Assembly: GCF_014200395.1 (NCBI RefSeq)
Contig: NZ_JACHBS010000001.1
Span: 1,612,001 to 1,676,000, forward strand
Direction: 5' to 3'
DNA: 64,000 nt
Source of the DNA: Microcella frigidaquae
GTDB taxonomy: Bacteria; Actinomycetota; Actinomycetes; Actinomycetales; Microbacteriaceae
The notes below the pieces were generated by a model. It searched no databases, had not been told where the DNA came from, and worked only from the letters and a program-made list of their open reading frames with translations. Each line of letters begins with the position of its first letter. Positions within the stretch are counted from its first letter, which is position 1. A program made the position numbers and the translations under genes. This document shows positions 16,790 to 25,888 of this stretch, in pieces.

Positions 16790-16813
16790 CGCCCCGGCGC
16801 CGGGTCGCGGGGC

Positions 16814-17329
16814 TCAGACGCCGCCGGCGAGACCGATCGCCACGAGCAGCAGCACCGGGGCGAGCCCGAGCAGGATGCTCACGCCGAGGGCGAGCGACGC
16901 GATCGCTCGACCGCCGAGCCGCGGAGCGACCCGCAGCGCGAGGCTCGCGGCCACCGCGGTGCCAATACCGATGACGGCCGAGATCACGAGCGCCACGACC
17001 ACCAGCGCGATCTGCGGCACCCCCGGGAGGGTGAGGGTGTTCGTCGCGACGAGCGTCTGCAGGCCGAAGCCGAGCAGGATCGCCGCGATGCCCGCGCGGG
17101 CGACATGGGCCGCGCGGTTCGGGCCGGGCCGCAGAGCGCGGGTGAGCTCGGGCGTGAACGCCGAGAAGGGCTCGGGCTCGCGATGGGCGCGCCCGCGCCA
17201 CGCCGAGCCGTCCCACCACTGCTCGTAGCCGGGTCGCTCGAGCAGGGGCTGCCAGCCGGCCGCGGTGCGATCGGGGTCGGTGTCAGTGTCGCGGTCGGGG
17301 TCGCGGTCGTGCGGCTGCGCGGTGCTCAC
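16814..17329 (-). CDS. Small membrane protein with N-terminal DUF2510-like motif
   Basis: A 171-residue protein. Residues 25-47 read GWQPLLERPGYEQWWDG, similar to the Trp-rich DUF2510 motif found at the N terminus of many actinobacterial membrane proteins. It is preceded by an Asp/Arg-rich stretch. Three hydrophobic helices fill residues 75-171. The GTG start overlaps the stop of the upstream enzyme gene by 4 nt, so the two are co-translated. Function unknown. Confidence 0.75.
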   Translation of the reverse strand: MSTAQPHDRDPDRDTDTDPDRTAAGWQPLLERPGYEQWWDGSAWRGRAHREPEPFSAFTPELTRALRPGPNRAAHVARAGIAAILLGFGLQTLVATNTLTLPGVPQIALVVVALVISAVIGIGTAVAASLALRVAPRLGGRAIASLALGVSILLGLAPVLLLVAIGLAGGV

Positions 17330-18153
17330 AGCTCGTAACGGTAGCCGAGCTCAGCCGGGTACTCGCCGCGCGCGGTGAGCTGCTCGGCCGCGCGGGCGAG
17401 GTGCGCGAGGGTGAGGCCGAGCAACTGCGGGCCGAACGAGATGCGCCCGACGCCGAGCTCGGCCAGGCGGGCGAGCGGGATGCCGCCCGGCCGGGCGAAC
17501 ACCGCGATCGGCGCACGCACCGCCGCGACCGCATCGGCGACGAGCTGCTCGGTGGTGAGGCCCAGCATGAAGATGCTCGTCGCGCCCGCGTCGACGTAGG
17601 CATTCGCCCGGTCGATCGCCTCGGCCCAGGCGTCTGGCTGGGCGGCCAGGGTGTCGGTGCGCGCGTTGATGGCGAGCGGAACGGCGGCCGCCTCGGCCGC
17701 GGCGCGCGCGGCGGCCACGCGGGCCGCGGCCTCCGCGAGGGGGCGCCGCGGCCCGGTCGCGCCTGCCAGGGAGTCTTCGAGGTTGAGCCCGGCGCCGCCG
17801 CGCTCGATGAGCCGTGCGACATTCGCCTGAACGCCGGCGGCATCCGGGGCGTATCCCCGCTCGAAGTCGACGCTCACCGGCAGTGCGGTCGCGGCGGTGA
17901 TGCGGCCCGCCGCGTCGAGCGCCTGGTCGACGGTCATGCCCTCGCCGTCCTCCACGCCGAGGGCATAGGCGACCGAGTGACTCGCCGTCGCGAGCGCCCG
18001 CACCCCGTGGGTGCGGGCGACGATGCGGGCCGTCATGGCGTCCCACACGTTCACGACGATGAGCGGATCACCCGGCACGTGCAGGGCGGCGAGGGCCGCG
18101 GCCTTCTCGGCGGTCGAGGGCTGCGGGGCAGGCGGCGTCAGCGCGGGGGTCAT
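17326..18153 (-). CDS. Isocitrate lyase/PEP mutase-family enzyme
   Basis: A 275-residue TIM-barrel protein of the phosphoenolpyruvate mutase superfamily. Signature segments are PLIVVNVWDAMTARI, LPVSVDFERGY (metal-binding acidic loop) and GAGLNLEDS. The catalytic KKCGH loop of isocitrate and methylisocitrate lyases is absent, so it is not a standard glyoxylate or methylcitrate enzyme. It could be a C-C or C-P bond lyase or a hydrolase of small oxo acids; the substrate is unknown. It forms a two-gene unit with the downstream membrane protein. Confidence 0.85.
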   Translation of the reverse strand: MTPALTPPAPQPSTAEKAAALAALHVPGDPLIVVNVWDAMTARIVARTHGVRALATASHSVAYALGVEDGEGMTVDQALDAAGRITAATALPVSVDFERGYAPDAAGVQANVARLIERGGAGLNLEDSLAGATGPRRPLAEAAARVAAARAAAEAAAVPLAINARTDTLAAQPDAWAEAIDRANAYVDAGATSIFMLGLTTEQLVADAVAAVRAPIAVFARPGGIPLARLAELGVGRISFGPQLLGLTLAHLARAAEQLTARGEYPAELGYRYEL

Positions 18154-18521
18154 GCCTCCACTGTGGCACGCTCGGCGCAGCGACCGTGATGCCCGTGCCC
18201 GTGGTGGCCTTTGTGGCCGTGGCCGTGGCCGCGCCCCTGCCCATGCCAGCGCCCGTGATGCCCGCCGTGCCCGCGAGCCTCATCCCCAGCCTGGCTCTCG
18301 TCCCAGCCCAGGTTGCGGGCCATGGCCTCGAGGGTCGCCATCGTCGTGGCGTAGTCTTCGTCGCTGATCCCCTCGCGCGCGACGTCGTCGAGGCGGCGCC
18401 ACTGCTCGCGGGCGAGCATCCGCTTCCGGCGGGCGATGCGGCCCAGCCAGGTGCGCGGCGTGGCCTCGCGGCGGGGAGTGTTCTCGGGCTGCGGGGTGTC
18501 GTTGGTGGTGTCGGTGGTCAT
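18150..18521 (-). CDS. Small histidine-rich protein
   Basis: A 123-residue soluble protein starting at the ATG at 18521 behind a good RBS (GAAGGAG). Residues 1-80 are helical and charged (WLGRIARRKRMLAREQWRRL). Residues 83-115 are mostly His, Gly and Lys, including HGHGHKGHHGHGHHGRC, a likely binding site for Ni, Zn, Co or Cu. Its stop overlaps the start of the PEP mutase-family gene by 4 nt. It is divergent from a MarR-type regulator across palindromic DNA, so it is probably under that regulator's control. The metal role is inference. Confidence 0.75.
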   Translation of the reverse strand: MTTDTTNDTPQPENTPRREATPRTWLGRIARRKRMLAREQWRRLDDVAREGISDEDYATTMATLEAMARNLGWDESQAGDEARGHGGHHGRWHGQGRGHGHGHKGHHGHGHHGRCAERATVEA

Positions 18522-18544
18522 GGTGTCTCCTTCAGACAGGTTAT

Positions 18545-18575
18545 ATGTCACTGTGCAACTAATGCACCATGACAT
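18545..18575. promoter_or_regulatory. Palindromic operator between His-rich gene and marR-type gene
   Basis: Nested inverted repeats: outer ATGTCA (18545-18550) with TGACAT (18570-18575), inner GTGCA (18553-18557) with TGCAC (18563-18567), centred on ACTAA. It lies 24 bp upstream of the His-rich gene and is the likely binding site of the MarR-type protein. Confidence 0.6.
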
Positions 18576-18621
18576 GTATTCCCCCGGGATGCAACCTCGC
18601 GCCGTTCGCCCTGCGCGATCG

Positions 18622-18635
18622 ATGTACCGTGACAT
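18622..18635 (+). promoter_or_regulatory. Second operator overlapping the marR-type promoter
   Basis: Imperfect palindrome ATGTACCGTGACAT. It contains a -10 hexamer TACCGT (18625-18630) that ends 7 nt before the ATG at 18638, so binding here would block the gene's own leaderless promoter. Confidence 0.5.
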
Positions 18636-18637
18636 CC

Positions 18638-19150
18638 ATGGATGCTCCGCCTCCCGCCGCCGACCGCATCGAGCCCGACCCCGCCGCCGACCCGGTCGCG
18701 GCCATCGAGCGCGCGATCGCCGAGCTGCGCCGCTCGGGCCCGCGGGTCCGCCCGAAGCCGGAGCCGCGAGAACACCCGTGGCACGGGCGCGGTCGGCACG
18801 AGCATCCCTTCTCGACGATGGCGCGCTACCGCCTGCTGTCGCAGCTCGACCGCCTGGGCGATGGGGCGAGCGTGAGCGACCTCGCCGCCGCGATCGGCGT
18901 CGACCAGCCGCGGGCCAGCCGCGTCATCGCCGACTGCGCGGCACGGGGGCTCGTCGCGCGCGCGACCGACCCGGCTGACGCGCGGCGCACGCTCGTGACG
19001 CTCACCGACGCCGGCCGCGCCGTGCTCGACGAGCGCCGCCGCGACCGGCGAGCCGCGGTCGAGCGCTCGCTCGAGGGGTTCACCGCCGAGGAGCGCGCCC
19101 AGCTCGCCGCACTGCTGGCCCGCTTCGTGGCAGGGTCCCGCTCCGACTAA
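18638..19150 (+). CDS. MarR-family transcriptional regulator
   Basis: A 170-residue winged-helix regulator. The HTH region is ARYRLLSQLDRL...VSDLAAAIGVDQPRASR, followed by the wing ARATDPADARRTLVTLT, the DxR pattern typical of MarR. An Arg/Pro/His-containing stretch (HPWHGRGRHEHPF near 47-60) precedes it and could contribute to metal or ligand sensing. The ATG at 18638 is chosen because a -10 hexamer sits 7 nt upstream; a longer frame from 18569 runs through the operator. It is divergent from the His-rich protein gene and probably autoregulated. Confidence 0.88.
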   Translation: MDAPPPAADRIEPDPAADPVAAIERAIAELRRSGPRVRPKPEPREHPWHGRGRHEHPFSTMARYRLLSQLDRLGDGASVSDLAAAIGVDQPRASRVIADCAARGLVARATDPADARRTLVTLTDAGRAVLDERRRDRRAAVERSLEGFTAEERAQLAALLARFVAGSRSD

Positions 19151-19186
19151 GTGCGTCCGCACTGTTCATCCCCAGGCGGGGCTCTC

Positions 19187-20608
19187 TCAAGCGATCTTCG
19201 CGTGCTCTCCCGGCTTGACAAACAGCATCAGCACGAATCCGACCGCCAAGATCACCACGATGCCGAGTACGCCGAAGATCGTGGCTCCGAAGAGCGTGAT
19301 GAAGAGAGCCCAGAGCGCCGGTGACAGGAAGCTCGCTGCGCGCCCGGTCGTCGCATAGAGCCCGAAGATCTCGCCCTCGCGGCCAGGCGGGGTCACGCGC
19401 GCAAGCAACGAACGACTCGCTGCTTGCACAGGCCCGACGAAGATCGTCAGAGCGAGGCCGAAGATCCAGAACACGATCGTGCCGAGGGGCGCGAGCAAGA
19501 AGACCAGAAGGCCGGCGATCACGAGTCCGCCGAGTGCGGCCAGGATCACGGTTCGCGCACCGAATCGGTCATCCATGCGCCCGGCGGCAATCGTTGACAC
19601 ACCCGCGACGAGGTTCGCGGCGATGCCAAAGATGATCACCTCAGTGTCGGAGAACCCGAAAGCGACTGCGGCGAGAATCGCGCCGAATGCGAAAACACCG
19701 GCGAGGCCGTCGCGGTAGACAGCAGCGGCGAGAAGGAACCAGAACGTCTGGCGGCTCTCGCGGTAGAGCCGACCAATGTCCTTGACGAGAACGGCATACG
19801 AGCGGAAGAAGCTCACGCGCTCTCGACCGGGCGCCGGCGGCACTTCGGGAACGTTGAGGAAGATCGGGATTGAGAACAGGACGATCCAGATGGCACAGCC
19901 GAGCGCGATAACGCGGAAGGGAAGACCATTCTCCGCGGGGAGTCCGAAGAAGTCGAACGAGTCGGCGATGACCACGATGACCATCGCGATGATGCCGCCG
20001 AGGTACCCGAAGCCCCACCCGAGTCCGCTCACCCTGCCGACCGTTCTCGGCGTGGAGACTTGGTTGAGCATGGCGTTGTAGTTGACGCCCGCGATCTCGC
20101 TGAAGACCGAGCCAGCGGCGATGAGAGATGCGCCAAGCCAGAACCAGGCGGGTGCAGCCTCGACGAAGTACAACCCAGCGGTCGACAGGACGAGCAGGCC
20201 CGTGCCGATTCCCAGCCACAGCTTGCGATTCCCAGCAGCGTCCGCCCGCTGTCCGAGTACGGGTGCCACGAGCGCGATCAGGATGCCGGCGATAAGGCCG
20301 GCGAATCCGATGCCAGCCGCAAGCTGGTCGAGCGCGCTTCTGAAGGCAGGATCGTCTTCGCCGAGCGCGACGATCTCGGGGTCAATGAATGATTCGCTCG
20401 TCAGGTAGAGCGCAGCGAAGACGAAAGTGAGGATGACGGTGTTGAAGGGTTGGGTCGCCCAGTCCCACAGAGCCCACGACCACACTTGTTTGCGGGGAAC
20501 GACCTTGTCGTCGAGTTCCGAGGGAACGGCAGCGACCGCTCCGGTACGAGCGATCGTGGGGGGAACCGGGACCTGGCCGACCTCGTCGTCCGCCTGCTTG
20601 TCAGTCAT
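19187..20608 (-). CDS. MFS transporter, UMF1/Atg22-like
   Basis: A 473-residue polytopic transporter with about twelve helices. The N-terminal WSWALWDWATQPFNTVILTF is the typical UMF1-family start. An interdomain loop (PEVPPAPGRERVSFFRSYAVL) lies near residue 250. Transported substrate is unknown; fungal homologues export vacuolar amino acids. It is monocistronic and divergent from dnaK. Base composition is slightly less GC-rich than neighbours. Confidence 0.85.
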   Translation of the reverse strand: MTDKQADDEVGQVPVPPTIARTGAVAAVPSELDDKVVPRKQVWSWALWDWATQPFNTVILTFVFAALYLTSESFIDPEIVALGEDDPAFRSALDQLAAGIGFAGLIAGILIALVAPVLGQRADAAGNRKLWLGIGTGLLVLSTAGLYFVEAAPAWFWLGASLIAAGSVFSEIAGVNYNAMLNQVSTPRTVGRVSGLGWGFGYLGGIIAMVIVVIADSFDFFGLPAENGLPFRVIALGCAIWIVLFSIPIFLNVPEVPPAPGRERVSFFRSYAVLVKDIGRLYRESRQTFWFLLAAAVYRDGLAGVFAFGAILAAVAFGFSDTEVIIFGIAANLVAGVSTIAAGRMDDRFGARTVILAALGGLVIAGLLVFLLAPLGTIVFWIFGLALTIFVGPVQAASRSLLARVTPPGREGEIFGLYATTGRAASFLSPALWALFITLFGATIFGVLGIVVILAVGFVLMLFVKPGEHAKIA

Positions 20609-20710
20609 GCGCTCACGCTATCTCGCAGGGGTGAACGGCGGGTAGCGCGAATCGGTGTCGATTTCGCCGGGCGCCAGGGTTCGCCGGGCGCCAGCGGGGC
20701 GACCCTGAGA

Positions 20711-20731
20711 GTTGAGCCAGAGCGACGCAGG
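20711..20731. promoter_or_regulatory. Degenerate HAIR-like site upstream of dnaK
   Basis: GTTGAGC, 7-nt spacer CAGAGCG, ACGCAGG. The spacing matches the HspR site further downstream but several arm bases differ. It may be a weak second HspR site. Confidence 0.3.
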
Positions 20732-20746
20732 TTTTTGCCGCTCGAC

Positions 20747-20773
20747 TTGACAGCCCGCATCCGGAATCTCAAA

Positions 20774-20776
<3 letters not shown>
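20747..20776 (+). promoter_or_regulatory. dnaK operon promoter
   Basis: TTGACA at 20747-20752 as -35, and a weak -10 (CAAACT, about 20770-20775) after 17 bp. The -10 region runs into the HAIR operator. Confidence 0.5.
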
Positions 20777-22722
<1,946 letters not shown>

Positions 22723-22724
22723 TC

Positions 22725-23360
22725 ATGGCGAAGAAGCGCGACGACGACGAGCACGAGCCCGTCGTCAAGGACAAGCGCCGCATCGACCCCGAGACGGGCG
22801 AGCCGCGCGCGGTCGACGACGAGTCGGCCGCCGCGGCGCCCGCCGAGGGGCCGGCCGACGGCGCGTCGGATGCGGAGCCCGCGCTCGACGACGCGTCGAG
22901 CCTCGACGCCGACATCGACCACATCCTCTCCGAGGCCGGGCAGCGCGAGATCGAGGAGTACCGCGACCGCGCTGCCCGCGCCGAGGCCGAGCTGGCGAAC
23001 TTCCGCACCCGGGTGGAGCGCGACCGGCAGGCGAACCGCGAGGCGGTCATCGCCGAGGTCGTGCGGTCGCTGCTGCCCGCGATCGATGACCTCGACCGCG
23101 CCGCCGCGCACGGCGACCTCGAGGGCAGCCCCCTCGAGCTCGTCGCGCAGAAGCTGCAGCAGGCCTTCGAGCGCTACGGCCTGCGCCGGGTCGGTGCGGT
23201 GGGCGAGGTGTTCGACCCGAGCATCCACGAGGCCATCGCCCAGCTGCCCAGCCCTGACGCCACCGAGCAGACCGTGGCCGACGTCGTCGAGATCGGGTGG
23301 GCTCTGGGCGAGCGGCTGGTGCGGCCGGCGAAGGTCGCGGTCGCAGTTCCGCAGGGCTAG
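22725..23360 (+). CDS. grpE: Nucleotide exchange factor GrpE
   Basis: A 211-residue DnaK cofactor that speeds ADP release. An acidic, disordered N terminus (1-65) leads into the long dimerisation helix ([22 protein letters not shown]) and the beta domain with [18 protein letters not shown]. The start lies 2 bp after the dnaK stop. Length is normal for actinobacteria. Confidence 0.95.
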   Translation: MAKKRDDDEHEPVVKDKRRIDPETGEPRAVDDESAAAAPAEGPADGASDAEPALDDASSLDADIDHILSEAGQREIEEYRDRAARAEAELANFRTRVERDRQANREAVIAEVVRSLLPAIDDLDRAAAHGDLEGSPLELVAQKLQQAFERYGLRRVGAVGEVFDPSIHEAIAQLPSPDATEQTVADVVEIGWALGERLVRPAKVAVAVPQG

Positions 23361-23368
23361 GAGGCGGC

Positions 23369-24343
23369 ATGGCGAGCCAGGACTGGTTCGAGAAAGACTT
23401 CTACGCCGTGCTCGGCGTCAGCAAGGACGTCTCGGATGCCGAGCTGAAGAAGGCCTACCGCAAGCTCGCCCGGCAGTACCACCCCGACGCGAACCCGGGC
23501 GACCCGAAGGCTGAAGCGCGGTTCAAGGAGATCAGCGAGGCGCACGCCGTGCTCTCCGACCCCCAGCAGCGGGCCGAGTACGACCAGCTGCGGGCCATGG
23601 GCTCGGGAGCGCGCTTCACGGCCGGCGGTGCGCCGGGCGGCTTCGAGGACGTCTTCGGCGGGATGTTCGGCGGGGGCTACCCGCCGGGCGGCGCTCGCCG
23701 CGGCGCGACGCCGGGCGACCTCGGCGACATCTTCGGCGGGCTGTTCGGCGGCGGCGCCCCGGGCGGCGGTCGACGGTTCGGGGGCCCCACGAAGGGTCGC
23801 GATCACGTCGCGACCGTGGCCCTCGACTTCATGACCGCCGTGCGCGGCGACACCGTGAAGCTCGAGCGCCCGGGCGGGGGCAAGCCGATCCAGGTGAAGA
23901 TCCCCGCCGGTGTGGCCGACGGGCAGAAGATCCGGCTGCGTGGCAAGGGTGAGCCGAGCCCCGACGGCGGCGAGGCCGGCGACCTGGTGCTGACGGTGCA
24001 GGTGCGCCCGCATCCCGTGTTCACGCGCGACGGCCTGAATCTGCGACTGGATGTTCCCGTCACGTTCGTCGAGGCCGCTCTCGGTGCCACCATCGAGGTG
24101 CCGACGCTCGGCGGCGAGACCGTCAAGCTGAAGGTCGCCGCTGGCACGCCCAGCGGTCGCGTGCTGCGCGTCAAGGGTCGCGGAGTCACCACCGCCAAGG
24201 GCACCGGCGACCTGCTCGCCACCGTGCAGGTGGTTGTGCCCTCGCGCCTCAGCGCCGACGCCGCCAAGAAGCTCGAGCAGTTCGCCGCGGCGCTGCCCGA
24301 CGAGAACCCCCGTGACGAGCTGATCGCGCGCGCGCAGGGATGA
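23369..24343 (+). CDS. dnaJ: DnaJ-type co-chaperone lacking the zinc finger
   Basis: A 324-residue J protein. The J domain covers residues 5-72 with the HPD motif in [10 protein letters not shown] Gly/Phe-rich region with repeated [14 protein letters not shown] units spans 80-135, followed by two C-terminal beta-barrel domains. No CxxCxGxG repeats and no Cys are present, so it is a class II (CbpA-like) J protein although it sits in the dnaK operon. The start at 23369 has GGAGG upstream. Its stop overlaps hspR by 4 nt. Confidence 0.93.
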   Translation: MASQDWFEKDFYAVLGVSKDVSDAELKKAYRKLARQYHPDANPGDPKAEARFKEISEAHAVLSDPQQRAEYDQLRAMGSGARFTAGGAPGGFEDVFGGMFGGGYPPGGARRGATPGDLGDIFGGLFGGGAPGGGRRFGGPTKGRDHVATVALDFMTAVRGDTVKLERPGGGKPIQVKIPAGVADGQKIRLRGKGEPSPDGGEAGDLVLTVQVRPHPVFTRDGLNLRLDVPVTFVEAALGATIEVPTLGGETVKLKVAAGTPSGRVLRVKGRGVTTAKGTGDLLATVQVVVPSRLSADAAKKLEQFAAALPDENPRDELIARAQG

Positions 24344-24765
24344 CGGCCATGGACGAGAACAGCCCGATCTTCGCGATCGCCGTCGCGGCCGAGCTCGCGG
24401 GCATGCACCCGCAGACGCTCCGGCAGTACGACCGGCTCGGGCTGGTCTCGCCCACCCGCACGGCTGGCCAGAGCCGGCGCTACTCGATGCGCGACGTCGT
24501 GCAGCTGCGCGAGATCGCGCGGCTCAGCGCCGAGGGGCTCAACCTCGAGGGCATCCGGCGCATCCTCGAGCTCGAGAACGAGGTCGTCGCACTGCGCGCC
24601 CGGGTGCGCGAGCTCGAGACGGCGCTCGCCGACGAGCTGCTCACCCGCCCCGGTCGCCGCGTCTTCGCCGCCGGAGTCGAGGGCGAGGTCGTGTCGATCA
24701 AGGCCGGCACGCGCGTGCAGAAGCCGAACCAGCTCGTCGTCTGGCGACCCCTGCGCCGCGGGTAG
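24340..24765 (+). CDS. hspR: Heat-shock repressor HspR (MerR family)
   Basis: A 141-residue MerR-type repressor. The HTH starts [26 protein letters not shown] (two parts: [17 protein letters not shown] is diagnostic) followed by [14 protein letters not shown], and a coiled coil covers residues 75-105. The start is taken at 24340, overlapping the dnaJ stop; an ATG at 24349 is possible. It should bind the HAIR sites at 20774 and 31087 and so coordinate dnaK and clpB. Its 3' end is followed after 34 bp by an IS element. Confidence 0.95.
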   Translation: MTAMDENSPIFAIAVAAELAGMHPQTLRQYDRLGLVSPTRTAGQSRRYSMRDVVQLREIARLSAEGLNLEGIRRILELENEVVALRARVRELETALADELLTRPGRRVFAAGVEGEVVSIKAGTRVQKPNQLVVWRPLRRG

Positions 24766-24799
24766 GCATGCCGCGCCCGGTTCGTCACCGAGTTCTAGC
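24766..24799. other. Short hspR-kinase convergent gap interrupted by IS481
   Basis: Only 34 bp separate the hspR stop from the IS. Before insertion the kinase and hspR were convergent and almost adjacent, so no regulatory space was lost. Confidence 0.6.
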
Positions 24800-25793
24800 T
24801 GTAACGACCCGTGAGGTTGTGAACGCGGCAAGCGGGCGTGTGACCGTCGAGGGCGCTGTGGGGTCGTCGGCGATTGTATTCCTCGAGCCAGTCAGCATAG
24901 GTCGCTGATCGGGCCTCGTTCGAGGTGTAGTTCGCTGCGTAAGCCCACTCGGCGGCCAGTGTGCGGTTGAAGCGCTCGACCTTGCCGTTAGTTTGCGGTC
25001 GATAGGGGCGGGTGCGGATGTGTCGGGCCTGTCCGACAGCGGCGGCGAAGTCACGGGATCGGTAGCAGGCGCCGTTATCGGTCATGACCGCCTTGACCTC
25101 GAAGCCGGCATCGGCGAAGAACTGGCGAGCACGAACCCAGAACGCGGCCGCGGTCTCTTTGCGCTCATCCGGAAGTTCTTCGGAATAGGCCAACCTTGTG
25201 CATCCATCGACGGCGTGATGCAGGAACGTGTAGCCGCGCGATGACGAGGCTCCGCGTCGGGCAGCGCGATCCCGGGCAGCACCGGCACGACGGTCTTGGG
25301 GTGACCCGCGACCATGAACATGCCACCCTCCACCGTCCGGGATACGACCGAGCTTCTTGATGTCAACGTGGACGATGTCCCCAGGGGCAGCCGCTTCGAA
25401 CCGGACCGGTTGCTGCTTCCGAATCGGCAAGCCGGTGTTGCGGTCCAGGTGCGACAGCCGAGGCATTCGATAGCGGGCCAGCACTCGACCGACCGTCGAG
25501 GGGTTGAGCCCCAGATGCCACGCGATCCGACGCGCATCCCAGCGGCGCGTGAATCGCAACGCAATGATCCGTCGCTCCGTGCGCTGACTGAGGCGTCGGG
25601 GCGAGTGACGGGGTCGCGAGCTGCGGTCGGTCATCGGCTGGCCTGCTCGATATCGATCGGCCCACTTCTTCGCTGTTGCTGGCGAGCATTGAAACCGCTC
25701 CCCGACTCGAGCAAGACTCCACCCGTCGATGACGACGGCGCGAGCGACACGCAGACGCCCTTTCGGTGTCAGATCGGCATTAGCGTGAACCAC
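24795..25793 (-). CDS. IS481-family transposase
   Basis: A 332-residue DDE transposase. The N-terminal HTH region includes WSLARVGERFQCSPATAKKW and a second HTH ends in a DRSSRPRHSPRR linker. The catalytic triad is Asp in VHVDIKKLG, Asp in MTDNGACYRS and Glu in GKVERFNRTL, followed by YNRRRPHSALDG. The frame is intact. It has no stop inside the element: it reads through the terminal repeat and stops at TAG supplied by the duplicated target CTAG. Start is GTG. Confidence 0.93.
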   Translation of the reverse strand: MVHANADLTPKGRLRVARAVVIDGWSLARVGERFQCSPATAKKWADRYRAGQPMTDRSSRPRHSPRRLSQRTERRIIALRFTRRWDARRIAWHLGLNPSTVGRVLARYRMPRLSHLDRNTGLPIRKQQPVRFEAAAPGDIVHVDIKKLGRIPDGGGWHVHGRGSPQDRRAGAARDRAARRGASSSRGYTFLHHAVDGCTRLAYSEELPDERKETAAAFWVRARQFFADAGFEVKAVMTDNGACYRSRDFAAAVGQARHIRTRPYRPQTNGKVERFNRTLAAEWAYAANYTSNEARSATYADWLEEYNRRRPHSALDGHTPACRVHNLTGRYS

Positions 25794-25887
25794 GAAGACC
25801 TCCGGTCTCGATGAGAGTTGTCAGATACCCACATCGTTCCGGAGGTCTTCGCTACTTCACACGTTCACAACGTCCCGGGTCGTTACA
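24800..25887 (-). mobile_element. Complete IS481-family insertion sequence
   Basis: A 1088-bp element with 26-bp terminal inverted repeats that differ at two positions; both begin TGTAACGACCCG and share the end GTTGTGAACG. It is flanked by a 6-bp direct repeat TCTAGC (24794-24799 and 25888-25893). This fits the NCTAGN target known for IS481. It encodes one transposase. The insertion lies at the stop codon of a histidine kinase gene in a short convergent gap with hspR. Confidence 0.93.
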
Positions 25888-25888
25888 T

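Noticed and set aside
16790-16813. Bidirectional terminator between crtEb and the convergent gene
   Set aside because: The 24-bp gap is GC-rich with short self-complementary runs, but such runs are common by chance here.
25002-25887. Second insertion sequence or transposase fragment
   Set aside because: All segments fit one intact IS481-type element with a single pair of terminal repeats.
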